From positions 1-34,410 of the forward strand of contig CAJOPE010000127.1 in assembly GCA_905236815.1 (NCBI GenBank): DNA of 34,410 bases. Reading direction: 5' to 3'. The position numbers were made by a program, and so were the translations under genes. This DNA is from an uncultured Prevotella sp. GTDB taxonomy: Bacteria; Bacteroidota; Bacteroidia; Bacteroidales; Bacteroidaceae. Shown piece after piece: positions 7,124-14,809 of this stretch (position 1 is the stretch's first letter; each line of letters opens with the position of its first letter). The notes under the pieces were generated by a model that made no database searches, was not told the origin of the DNA, and worked only from the letters and a program-made list of their open reading frames with translations.

Positions 7124-7777
7124 ATGAATAAGGATATTAAGTTCAATTTCGATACTTATATTTTCGATCTTGATGGTACGTTGCTCAATACTCTTAGGGA
7201 TTTGGCCGCTAGTGTGAATGCTGCCTTGCGTATGCACAATATGCCTGAGAGAACGATTGAGGAGGTAAGATTATTTGTTGGAAATGGAGTGAAAAAGTTG
7301 ATGGAACGTGCAATTCCTCAGGGTTTGGATAATCCAGACTTTGAACAGACTTATGCTGATTTTCGTGCACATTATATGCAGCATAATCTGGATACTACAG
7401 CTCCTTATCCAGGAGTGATGGAGATGTTGGAAAATTTGAGGCGTAGAAATAAGCGTATAGCTGTTGTCAGCAATAAATTCTATGCAGCTACCCAAAGTCT
7501 GTGTCGTCATTTTTTCGGCGACTTGGTTGAAGTGGCGATAGGAGAGCGCGAGGATATTCGCAAGAAACCTGCTCCTGATACAGTGAACGAAGCTTTGAAA
7601 CAGCTGGGGGCAGACAGAAAAAAAGCTGTCTATATAGGCGACAGTGATGTCGATATACAGACAGCTCTTAATAGTGATATGCCTTGCATCAGTGTTCTCT
7701 GGGGATTCCGAGATAAGGATTTCCTCATCGAGCATGGTGCTACAATTTTAATTAATTCCCCAGAATCACTATACTAA
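7124..7777 (+). CDS. gph: HAD-superfamily phosphatase, phosphoglycolate phosphatase-like
   Basis: The 217 residues from the chosen start form a subclass IA haloacid dehalogenase hydrolase. Motif I is FDLDGTLLNT near the N-terminus (nucleophile is the first Asp). The cap domain carries GNGVKKLMERA. Motif II is VVSNK, motif III is KKPAPD and motif IV is YIGDSDVD, followed by GFRDKDFL. The closest known role is Gph, which removes phosphate from 2-phosphoglycolate, but HAD specificity cannot be fixed from motifs. Start 7124 (MNKDIKF) was preferred over 7058 because the -7 box lies between them. The 3' end overlaps the end of the convergent LytTR gene by 9 bp, leaving no room for a conventional terminator. 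Confidence 0.85.
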   Translation: MNKDIKFNFDTYIFDLDGTLLNTLRDLAASVNAALRMHNMPERTIEEVRLFVGNGVKKLMERAIPQGLDNPDFEQTYADFRAHYMQHNLDTTAPYPGVMEMLENLRRRNKRIAVVSNKFYAATQSLCRHFFGDLVEVAIGEREDIRKKPAPDTVNEALKQLGADRKKAVYIGDSDVDIQTALNSDMPCISVLWGFRDKDFLIEHGATILINSPESLY

Positions 7778-8482
7778 CATGTGATTCTCAGCATACTTAA
7801 CTACGGTTGCTCTATAAGTGTCTGAAATTGGCACGTGAGCAGTTCCGTAGGTGAGATGAGCCTTCGCAAAATTGTCGATTGTCGTCATGTGAGCAATGTA
7901 AGAACGATGAACTCTCATAAACTCAGGACGAGGGAACAAATCGTCGAGACGTCTCATATTGATAAGACTAACGATAGGTTCTCTTTTTCCCTTAAAGTGG
8001 ATCTTCACATAATCTTTTAATCCCTCGATGTAGGTAATGTCATCCAGATCTACTCTGATCATCTTGTACTCACTCTTCACAAGGAAGAATCTGTCGGAAG
8101 TGATGCTGCCAATGTTGGTTGACCCATGGAAGAAGTCTAGAGCTTTCTGGATAGAACTCAGGAAATCTTCGTAGCTGATAGGGGCTACGAGATAGTCGAG
8201 TGCGCTAACCTTGTAGCTTTCAACTGCGTAATCCTTGGTGTTGGTGGTGAAAATCACCTTAATAGCTTTGTCCAGCATTGTTGCAAACTCAAGCCCGCTC
8301 AGATCTGTGAGATCTGTGTTCAGGAAAATTAAATCGATGTGATTCTCTTTTGTTGCCTTAAGAGATTCCGCTGCATTGGTGTAGCGTCCAATCAGTTGTA
8401 GAGAAGGCGTCTGCTCGATGTATTTCTCAATTACATCGGCCATCTGCGCATCATTGTTGGTTATTAAACAGTTAAGTTTCAT
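7769..8482 (-). CDS. LytTR DNA-binding regulator with degenerate receiver domain
   Basis: This 237-residue protein has the layout of a LytR/AlgR response regulator: a receiver-like fold (about 1-118) then a LytTR DNA-binding domain (about 135-237, with YIEGLKDYVKIHF, FMRVHRSYIAHM and VPISDTYR). The receiver lacks its chemistry. The usual acidic pair near the N-terminus reads ITNND, the phospho-acceptor Asp is Asn55 (LIFLNTDLTDLSGL, normally LIFLDIxMP), and the conserved Lys of LxKPxS is Ala (LVAPIS). Phosphorylation by a kinase is therefore unlikely. It is the last gene of the tolC-macA-ABC operon, 26 bp after the permease, and no histidine kinase is nearby. It probably regulates the exporter or envelope genes through another cue or by dosage. 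Confidence 0.88.
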   Translation of the reverse strand: MKLNCLITNNDAQMADVIEKYIEQTPSLQLIGRYTNAAESLKATKENHIDLIFLNTDLTDLSGLEFATMLDKAIKVIFTTNTKDYAVESYKVSALDYLVAPISYEDFLSSIQKALDFFHGSTNIGSITSDRFFLVKSEYKMIRVDLDDITYIEGLKDYVKIHFKGKREPIVSLINMRRLDDLFPRPEFMRVHRSYIAHMTTIDNFAKAHLTYGTAHVPISDTYRATVVKYAENHMLV

Positions 8483-8508
8483 AGTCTATTTGTTAAAATG
8501 AAAATCAA

Positions 8509-9747
8509 TTATTCATATCGGATAGCCTCTATTGGGTCGAGGCGTGCTGCTTTTTTCGCAGGATACCATCCGAAGAAGATACCTGTCAGTGTACATACGG
8601 CGAAGCTCATGATGATGCTCCATGGCTGAATGATGATCATTGTGTGGAGTAGTGTTTTTATTGCCATCGAAATGCCAACTCCTAGCAATACTCCAATGAT
8701 TCCACCTGTTACGCTCAGCATGATGCTCTCAATAAGGAACTGATTCATAATGTCGATTCCTCTGGCACCCACGCTCATGCGTAAGCCAATCTCACGCGTA
8801 CGTTCAGTCACACTCACATACATAATGTTCATAATTCCAATACCTCCTACTAGTAATGAGATTCCTGCAACAGAACCCAGCAGAATGGTAAGGGTAGTGG
8901 TGACTGTGTCCATCATACTTGAGATCTCCTCCTGACTTCGGATGGTGAAGTCATCTTCATCACCTTCCTGGTCATCGGTAGCATCTTTCAGTCCATGACT
9001 ATTTCTAAGGATCTCACTGATCTGAGTCTGAGCAGGCTGGGATGCTTCTTCAGTTACTGCAGAACATACGATACCTTGTAGGTAAGTCTTGGCCATGATA
9101 CGTTTCATCACTGTGGTATAAGGTGCGAGGGCAAGGTCATCCTGATCCATACCCATTGAGTTGTATCCTTTCTTTTTCAGGACACCCACAACACGGAAAG
9201 GTATTGAACCAAAGCGGACAACTTTTCCAATAGGATCTGAACCATCTGGGAACAGATTATCTACGATAGTTTGTCCTAGAACACACACCTTAGCAGCAGT
9301 CTTAATATCTGTGTCGGTAAACATTTCTCCATCAGCGACTGCCAACTGTCTGATTTCCAGATAGTCACGGTTTACACCATAGATAGAGGAAGGGGTGTTG
9401 TTATTTCCATTTACCCATTGCCCCGCACTATTAACAGTCGGACTAATAGCCGAAATGTAATCACATTGTTCTTTAATATTTTCGTAATCCTTTTGTTTTA
9501 GAGTCTCCATAGAGGAAGCATCCTGCCTGACACCTCCACGTGTATCAGCACCAGGAGAGATCATAATCATATTGCTACCCATCTCCGAGATGCTGCCTTT
9601 GATACTAGCTTTGGTACCTTCACCAATAGCCAGCATCGTAATAACAGCAGCAATACCGATGATAATACCCAATGCCGTAAGAAAAGAACGCATTTTGTTG
9701 GCGGCTATTGCCCTCAAAGCTATTTTAAAAAGATTTGCATAGTTCAT
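8509..9747 (-). CDS. ABC transporter permease, MacB/FtsX type
   Basis: This 412-residue inner-membrane subunit follows the MacB permease plan. One N-terminal transmembrane helix occurs after AANKMRSFLTALGIIIG, then a large periplasmic MacB-core domain (about 45-280), then three C-terminal helices including the family segment VGGIGIMNIMYVSVTERTREIG. The ATPase is a separate gene just upstream, unlike the fused E. coli MacB. Such mechanotransmission transporters do not carry substrate across the inner membrane but drive periplasmic export through MacA and TolC. Neighbouring macA-like and tolC-like genes fit this. The substrate is unknown. Confidence 0.92.
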   Translation of the reverse strand: MNYANLFKIALRAIAANKMRSFLTALGIIIGIAAVITMLAIGEGTKASIKGSISEMGSNMIMISPGADTRGGVRQDASSMETLKQKDYENIKEQCDYISAISPTVNSAGQWVNGNNNTPSSIYGVNRDYLEIRQLAVADGEMFTDTDIKTAAKVCVLGQTIVDNLFPDGSDPIGKVVRFGSIPFRVVGVLKKKGYNSMGMDQDDLALAPYTTVMKRIMAKTYLQGIVCSAVTEEASQPAQTQISEILRNSHGLKDATDDQEGDEDDFTIRSQEEISSMMDTVTTTLTILLGSVAGISLLVGGIGIMNIMYVSVTERTREIGLRMSVGARGIDIMNQFLIESIMLSVTGGIIGVLLGVGISMAIKTLLHTMIIIQPWSIIMSFAVCTLTGIFFGWYPAKKAARLDPIEAIRYE

Positions 9748-9787
9748 TTTTATTTATTTTAATACATTGGGTAATTTTTAACTTATA

Positions 9788-10567
9788 TTATTCATCACTA
9801 TTGGCTGGTAAAGCATCCAATCCTTCCTGGGCATTCATAATGTTCTGGTTGTATTCATCTGATATGATATGTCCATCTCTTAACTGAATGTTTCGGCTGG
9901 AATAGTTGGCAATGTCTGGGTTGTGGGTAACGAAGATTATGGTTCTTCCTTCTGCATGAAGTTTTTGGAAGAGAACAAGAATCTCGAAACTTGTACGGGT
10001 GTCGAGGTTTCCTGTGGCCTCATCTGCGAGAATCACTGCAGGGTTGTTCACTAGGGCTCGTGCAATGGCTACACGCTGCATCTGTCCTCCTGACATTTGG
10101 TTCGACTTGTGATAGAGACGATCGCCCAGGCCGACAGCCTTCAGGGCTTCTACAGCTCTGTCAAAACGTTCCTTTGCCGATACACTACTATTGTACATCA
10201 GTGGAAGTTCCACATTCTCTACACTTGTGGTTTTAGGCAAAAGGTTGTAGTTCTGGAAGATGAAACCAATCTTGCGATTTCTCAAAACAGCTCGGTCGCT
10301 TCTGCTCATTGTTCTTACAGAGACTCCATCGAGATAGTATTCTCCGCTTGATGGGGTGTCGAGACATCCCAACTGGTTGAGCAGGGTAGACTTACCAGAA
10401 CCTGACTTACCCATGATGGTGACAAATTCACCTTCGTATATCTTAAAACTTACACCTCGCAATGCATGAACAATCTCATCACCGACGAGAAACTCACGCT
10501 TCACGTTGTCGAGTTCGATAACGACTTTCTTCGATCCAACCTGTTCTTCTGTTTGTTTGTTGTCCAT
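9788..10567 (-). CDS. ABC transporter ATPase, MacB/LolD type
   Basis: This 259-residue cytosolic nucleotide-binding subunit shows all ABC motifs: Walker [10 protein letters not shown] (53-61), Q-loop in [13 protein letters not shown] (about 103-114), signature [15 protein letters not shown] (158-172), Walker [13 protein letters not shown] (178-189) and the switch His in FVTHNP (about 215). The sequence is closest in type to the MacB/LolD/FtsE group. It lies between the membrane-fusion gene (18-bp gap) and the permease gene (40-bp gap), forming one transporter with them. A roughly 25-residue tail after the H-loop region is poorly conserved. Confidence 0.94.
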   Translation of the reverse strand: MDNKQTEEQVGSKKVVIELDNVKREFLVGDEIVHALRGVSFKIYEGEFVTIMGKSGSGKSTLLNQLGCLDTPSSGEYYLDGVSVRTMSRSDRAVLRNRKIGFIFQNYNLLPKTTSVENVELPLMYNSSVSAKERFDRAVEALKAVGLGDRLYHKSNQMSGGQMQRVAIARALVNNPAVILADEATGNLDTRTSFEILVLFQKLHAEGRTIIFVTHNPDIANYSSRNIQLRDGHIISDEYNQNIMNAQEGLDALPANSDE

Positions 10568-10585
10568 AATTACAGCAGTTGGTTC

Positions 10586-11821
10586 TTATTTTTTCTTATT
10601 CTTGTCTCTGTTTCTTGGGCCAGGGCCAATGAGGCTGCCTTCCTTTTCATCTTCTTCCTCATCCGATTTAGAGTGTATTGAAGTGATAACAGTCTTACCC
10701 TTTGCAATTCCCTTAAGAATCTGAGTATGTGTGCCGTCGGTCTTACCAATAGCTACAGAATGAGCTACAATATTCTTTCCCTCGAGTGTCCATACTTTGT
10801 TCTTTCCTTTGCAGTCAATGATCTTATATTCCTTGCCTACAGTTTCTTTTGTTGGGGTGAAACGAAGTGCTTTGGTTGGAACGCTCAGAATGTTGTGCTC
10901 CTCACTGGTGAAGATGGTTACATTTGCTGTCAGACCTGGTTTGAGTTTTAGGTCTTTGTTGGAAGCTGTAATCACTACTTCGTAGGTAACCACATTATTG
11001 GTGGTCTTTGCTTCCTGGCGAACTTGCTTTACAACACCCTCAAAGGTATCTTCTGGGTAGGCATCAACAGTGAAAGATACTCTTTCACCTTCTTTTACGT
11101 TGCCTATATCAGCCTCGTCAATGTCAGCTACTACCTGCATGTTGGTTAAGTCCTGTGCAATTGTGAAGAGTTCTGGGGTACTGAAACTTGCAGCAACAGT
11201 CTGACCTTCTTCTACACTCTTTGAAATTACGACACCATCGATAGGTGAAGTGATAGTAGCATATCCCATATTGGTCTGGGCGCGCTTAACTTCCTCCTGG
11301 GCAGAGAAAACTTGCTGGTTGGCAGAGTTCAAACTCTGTTGGGCAGTCTGAAAACTTAGACGTGCAGATTCAAACTCATCTGCTGATACTAAGCCTTTTT
11401 TATAGAGGGTCTGATATCTTTCAAAATTAGCTTTCTTATAGCTGAGCTCGCTTTGAGCGCTGCTCTGTTGTGCCTTTATCTGTTGTAACTGGGCTTTGGC
11501 TGAGTTCAACTGACTTGTTAGGTTTGATTTATCGAGCTCTGCGATTACCTGTCCTTTCTTTACAGGAGTATTGTAGTCAACATAGAGTTTGTCAACGATA
11601 CCACTAACCTGTGTACCTACAGTTACAGAGGTAACAGCTTCTACTGTACCAGTAGCTGTTACACTACTCTGAAGTGTATGGGTGTCGACTTTTTCCTGAG
11701 TGAAACTAATCTCCTCTTTCTTATCATCGCCAGAGAAAAGCCAGAAGGCAATAGCAATGATCACAAAACCGATAACAGCGTACCAAACTTTGCTGATCTT
11801 TTTGAAATTTATCTTTTCCAT
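10586..11821 (-). CDS. Periplasmic membrane-fusion protein, MacA-like
   Basis: This 411-residue adaptor is anchored by one N-terminal helix (about 12-31). It continues with the first half of a lipoyl domain (GTQVSGIVDKLYVDYNTPVKKGQ), a long alpha-helical hairpin (about 100-175, rich in Gln, Ala and Ser), the second lipoyl half (ATITSPIDGVVISKSVEEGQTV), then beta-barrel and membrane-proximal domains. The C-terminus is a very acidic then basic tail (SDEEEDEKEG... NKKK) not needed for the fold. It should bridge the MacB-type permease to the TolC-like channel encoded immediately upstream (2-bp gap). Confidence 0.93.
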   Translation of the reverse strand: MEKINFKKISKVWYAVIGFVIIAIAFWLFSGDDKKEEISFTQEKVDTHTLQSSVTATGTVEAVTSVTVGTQVSGIVDKLYVDYNTPVKKGQVIAELDKSNLTSQLNSAKAQLQQIKAQQSSAQSELSYKKANFERYQTLYKKGLVSADEFESARLSFQTAQQSLNSANQQVFSAQEEVKRAQTNMGYATITSPIDGVVISKSVEEGQTVAASFSTPELFTIAQDLTNMQVVADIDEADIGNVKEGERVSFTVDAYPEDTFEGVVKQVRQEAKTTNNVVTYEVVITASNKDLKLKPGLTANVTIFTSEEHNILSVPTKALRFTPTKETVGKEYKIIDCKGKNKVWTLEGKNIVAHSVAIGKTDGTHTQILKGIAKGKTVITSIHSKSDEEEDEKEGSLIGPGPRNRDKNKKK

Positions 11822-11823
11822 AT

Positions 11824-13164
11824 TTATCTTATATTTCCGTTTTTATAGAAGTTGAGCATATCGATATTCAGAATTGTAAGATATTTAGCTTGCAATTCAT
11901 TCTGCTGGGCAGTAAGAAGGTTATCTTTGCCATTTCGAAGTTCAACTATATTCTTTAATCCAAGTGCAAACTGCTCACTAAGCAGGTCGTAACTTTCCTT
12001 AGCGCTCTTTGTACTGATTTGTGCAGACTTAAATTGGTTCTGTTCATTGGTAGCTTGAATCCAATAGTTCTCGATCGTAGAGTAGAGATTAGTCTGCTGG
12101 TCTTTTAAGTTTAAAAGTGCATTGTCTCGGGTGATAATAGCCTTGTTTACACTTGTTTTCTTTGAACGGTTATCAAAGAGTGGAATGCTTACAGAAACTC
12201 CACCACCTACAGCGAAATTATTCTTAAGCTGTGTACCCCATGCAAGTGAGTTCATAGAGGTGGTATTTGTACTCACGCCAGCATTTAATCCAATAGTCGG
12301 AAGATTAGAAGCCTTGGCAATCTTGATGTTCAGATTACTCTGGTCGATAGTGTTTTGGTAGCTCTTTATTTCTGGTCGGTTCTCGAGAGCTGCATCATAG
12401 ACGGAACGCATTGACGGAATTGCCTGAAGAGCCATTTCATTTGTAGTAGTAGGAACTTCAATGTCGAACTCTTCCTCAACTTCAGTAATTTGAAGAAGCT
12501 GTTTCATTTGTCGCTTGTAATTCCTAACCTGACTTTCTGCAGAAACCACATTATATTCATCTTGAGCTCTTTGGGCTGTGAGTTGAGCCAAATCGGCCTT
12601 GCTCATCTTTCCAACATTAAAGATTTCCTTGCCTCGCTCCTCATTCTTTACACTCATTTCCAAACTTTCCTTATTTACCTTTACGGCTTCTGTAGTGTAA
12701 AGAATCTGAATATAGAGTTGTGCGATTTGTTCTTGAATGTTTTGAGAAGTAGTAATCGAGTCCAAATCAGCCTGTTGAGCTGCCAGTTTATTGAGTTTAA
12801 CTTGATTTTGGTTTCTGTTACCATTCCATATTGTCCAATTGGCATTTATGCCATAGGTTCCATTGTAGGACGCTTTATCAACGGAAACTTTCTGATATCC
12901 ATCGCTGCTTACTCCACTTGCAACCCAAGGTGTATATTGTACATTCTGGTTTGTTGTTGCGGTAACAGTAGGCAACAACTGAGACTTTGAGCTTAGAATA
13001 TCCTCATTGGCACTCACCTTTTGAAGATGCGTCTTTTGAATGGATATGTTATTTTGCAGAGCATAATTAATACACTCTTGCAAACTCCATTGCTTTGCAT
13101 TTAAGGAAAATGGTGTAATGCCTAATAACAGGGAAGCCAAAATCCTTTGATAAACTTTATTCAT
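11824..13164 (-). CDS. Outer membrane efflux protein, TolC family
   Basis: This 446-residue outer-membrane channel has an N-terminal signal peptide ending near SLNAKQ. It contains two OEP repeats with long coiled-coil helices (for example WSLQECINYALQNNISIQK at the start and the repeated SLEMSVKNEERGKEIFNVGK / LLSEQFALGLKNIVELRNGK helices). It forms the exit duct of the tripartite exporter. It is the first gene of the operon (this gene, MacA-like, ATPase, permease, LytTR regulator). A 9-bp inverted repeat lies in its upstream region. Substrate not inferable. Confidence 0.93.
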   Translation of the reverse strand: MNKVYQRILASLLLGITPFSLNAKQWSLQECINYALQNNISIQKTHLQKVSANEDILSSKSQLLPTVTATTNQNVQYTPWVASGVSSDGYQKVSVDKASYNGTYGINANWTIWNGNRNQNQVKLNKLAAQQADLDSITTSQNIQEQIAQLYIQILYTTEAVKVNKESLEMSVKNEERGKEIFNVGKMSKADLAQLTAQRAQDEYNVVSAESQVRNYKRQMKQLLQITEVEEEFDIEVPTTTNEMALQAIPSMRSVYDAALENRPEIKSYQNTIDQSNLNIKIAKASNLPTIGLNAGVSTNTTSMNSLAWGTQLKNNFAVGGGVSVSIPLFDNRSKKTSVNKAIITRDNALLNLKDQQTNLYSTIENYWIQATNEQNQFKSAQISTKSAKESYDLLSEQFALGLKNIVELRNGKDNLLTAQQNELQAKYLTILNIDMLNFYKNGNIR

Positions 13165-13191
13165 ATAATTCGGTTTATTTCAGTAACCTTA

Positions 13192-13224
13192 AAATCTAAC
13201 TATCTATTTATAATTGTTAGATTT
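13192..13224. promoter_or_regulatory. Dyad upstream of the exporter operon, candidate operator
   Basis: AAATCTAAC (13192-13200) and GTTAGATTT (13216-13224) are a perfect 9-bp inverted repeat separated by 15 AT-rich bases, 28-60 bp before the tolC-like start. No U-tract follows and no good TAnnTTTG box is seen, so an operator role is inferred. It could also be a weak ribE terminator. Confidence 0.4.
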
Positions 13225-13267
13225 GAATTATAGAATAAAGTTTAGATGGATGTTTAGTTTTTAACTA

Positions 13268-13873
13268 TTATTTAGAAATAGTTTGCAGTCTGGCAATATA
13301 TTTGCCAAGGATGTCAAACTCGATGTTTACAATACTTCCTTCTTGAATGTCACAGAAATTAGTATTCTCACGTGTATAAGGAATAATGGCAACAGTAAAG
13401 GTGTTTTCTGTTGGTTCACATACAGTTAGCGATACTCCGTTAACAGTAACACTTCCTTTGTCAACTGTAAAATATCCTTTTTGGGCCATTTCCTTATTGA
13501 GGGCATACTCAAATGTGAAATAAGTAGAACCATCAGCATCTTTGGTTGCAATACATTTGGCAGTTTCATCAACATGTCCCTGTACGATATGACCATCCAG
13601 TCGACCATTCATAATCATCGACCGTTCTACATTTACTTTGTCACCCACCTTCAGTAATCCGAGATTACTTCTTTCGAGTGTTTCTTTCATTGCAGTAACA
13701 GTATAATTATTGTCCTTGATGTTTACGACGGTAAGGCAAACGCCATTATGGGCGATGCTCTGATCGATCTTCAATTCGTTGACAAAAGAACAAGTGAGGG
13801 TGAAATCGATATTTTCTTGTGATTTGCTGATGGCAACAACTGTTGCCATTTCTTCTACGATACCTGAGAACAT
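13268..13873 (-). CDS. ribE: Riboflavin synthase alpha subunit
   Basis: The 201 residues from MFSGIVEE form the classical riboflavin synthase that dismutates two 6,7-dimethyl-8-ribityllumazines into riboflavin. Two tandem lumazine-binding barrels are visible. The first starts MFSGIVEE and contains NGVCLTVV. The second contains GRLDGHIVQGHVD then VNGVSLTV. The longer frame from 13906 adds 11 residues from a T-rich terminator-like segment, and MFSGI is the invariant family start, so 13873 is used. The gene sits just behind a structured RNA that ends in a U-tract about 14 nt upstream of the ATG, so its expression may depend on readthrough or attenuation. No canonical FMN riboswitch sequence is present. 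Confidence 0.95.
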   Translation of the reverse strand: MFSGIVEEMATVVAISKSQENIDFTLTCSFVNELKIDQSIAHNGVCLTVVNIKDNNYTVTAMKETLERSNLGLLKVGDKVNVERSMIMNGRLDGHIVQGHVDETAKCIATKDADGSTYFTFEYALNKEMAQKGYFTVDKGSVTVNGVSLTVCEPTENTFTVAIIPYTRENTNFCDIQEGSIVNIEFDILGKYIARLQTISK

Positions 13874-13886
13874 AATTTTGATTTTT

Positions 13887-14101
13887 AAAAAAGAAGGGGA
13901 TCGCACGATGATGTGATGAAACTCCGAGTATCATAAGATTTGAGAGCTCTCTGCTTTTGTAATCCACCGGCTTTACAGCTTAGTCGCAAAGGCGTTTTAT
14001 GTGGCCCGCCATAGGCAAGAGAAGTCTTCTCGGTTTCATAAATAATTTGATGAGTATCCCAATCGAACCGATACGACCCCCAATGTTTTACTCCTTTCTT
14101 T
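13887..14101 (-). ncRNA. Structured RNA (leader or stand-alone) upstream of ribE
   Basis: A consensus promoter (14108-14139) predicts a start near 14101. From 14081 the RNA reads GGGGGTCGTA, which pairs over 10 bp (two wobbles) with TGCGATCCCC at 13896-13905. This is followed directly by TTCTTTTTT (13895-13887), so the closing helix abuts a U-tract. Inside, GAAACCGAG (14029-14037) pairs with CTCGG-AG-TTTC (13918-13928), and smaller hairpins such as GAGAA-GAC-TTCTC and GAGAGCTCTC are present. GC content is clearly above nearby intergenic DNA. It is not an FMN riboswitch by sequence. Candidates are an attenuating leader for ribE or an abundant stand-alone RNA such as a 6S-like RNA. The family is unknown to me. 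Confidence 0.55.
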
Positions 14102-14107
14102 GTAGTG

Positions 14108-14139
14108 CAAAGATACACCTTTTAAGGGACTCCACCAAA
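14108..14139 (-). promoter_or_regulatory. Consensus promoter for the structured RNA / ribE
   Basis: TTTG at 14136-14139, a 20-bp spacer and TATCTTTG at 14108-14115 on the minus strand match the Bacteroidota primary sigma consensus in both boxes and spacing. It is one of the best-matching promoters in the window. Confidence 0.7.
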
Positions 14140-14153
14140 CTTTTTGGAATAAA

Positions 14154-14804
14154 TTATTTTGTTGGGTCAGCCTGCTTGCAAATCTCTTCGTATAAATTAT
14201 TGAAGATGTCGTGTAGCTTTCCTTTATTTTCAATGGTGTCTTGAATTTCCTTCAACTGTTTGGCATTCGGGGAGTTAGGAATCCATAATTTAATGTAGCC
14301 ATTTCGGCTATATTTTTCTTCCATGTGCTTGTTGAAGCGCTCCCATTGCTCAGCCTTATCTTTTTCTGGATATTTCTCAAGTCCGTATTCTATAGCTCTT
14401 GTAAATACTTCATTGGCATCCAGGTCTCTGTCGGCTTCTGCTACAATTTTTCCATAGATGCTTCTTGGGGCTCTGCTTGCAGAAGCCCTATGGTCTTCTA
14501 CAGCCTCTTTCATTATCTTAATCTGCTCTGCCGAGAACCATTTCTTCAAGCGGGCATCGGCTGATAGTATTTTCCCACTGGTGAGATGATGAATGGCGCG
14601 TGGTCCTTCCATTCCCAGGTCGTGATAGGCGGCTATGATATAAACCATATTTATATCTGCACCTGTTGCTGTTACCAGTTCAATAGAGTTACGTATGACG
14701 CGTGTAACATGACGAAGACCATGACTTTCTCCAAACTTAATGTAGCGAGGCAAAATCTGCTTCTCTACAAAGTTCATAATTTCCAAATTAATCTGTTGCT
14801 TCAT
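14154..14804 (-). CDS. HD-domain phosphohydrolase
   Basis: The 216-residue cytosolic protein carries an HD-superfamily metal-binding pattern: His in GESHGLRHVTRV (about 28-31), the HD pair in IIAAYHDLGMEG (about 62-64), a further His in VEDHRAS and Asp in VAEADRDLDANE. Members hydrolyse phosphate esters of nucleotides or related molecules, and the substrate here is unknown. Start 14804 (MKQQINLE) leaves a 5-bp gap after menA. An upstream alternative, MHPKN at 14837, would overlap menA by 28 bp. It is the last gene of the DUF4468-porin-menA group and is followed by the promoter of the ribE leader. Confidence 0.75.
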   Translation of the reverse strand: MKQQINLEIMNFVEKQILPRYIKFGESHGLRHVTRVIRNSIELVTATGADINMVYIIAAYHDLGMEGPRAIHHLTSGKILSADARLKKWFSAEQIKIMKEAVEDHRASASRAPRSIYGKIVAEADRDLDANEVFTRAIEYGLEKYPEKDKAEQWERFNKHMEEKYSRNGYIKLWIPNSPNAKQLKEIQDTIENKGKLHDIFNNLYEEICKQADPTK

Positions 14805-14809
14805 ACTTA

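Noticed and set aside
13887..14101. tmRNA
   Set aside because: The 5' end (GGGGGTCGTATCGGTTCGA, then GGGATA) resembles tmRNA 5' ends, but the RNA is far too short, there is no T-arm GGTTCGA before the 3' strand, no CCA, and no tag-peptide frame.
13874..14101. FMN riboswitch in front of ribE
   Set aside because: The conserved RFN segments (GGGTGAAATTCCC-type and CCGAC-type boxes) are absent.
13885..14118. Minus-strand open frame of 77 codons over the ribE leader
   Set aside because: Its ATG lies upstream of the predicted transcript start, it ends in the terminator U-tract, and other frames here are also open because of the structured, GC-richer RNA. No family was recognised.
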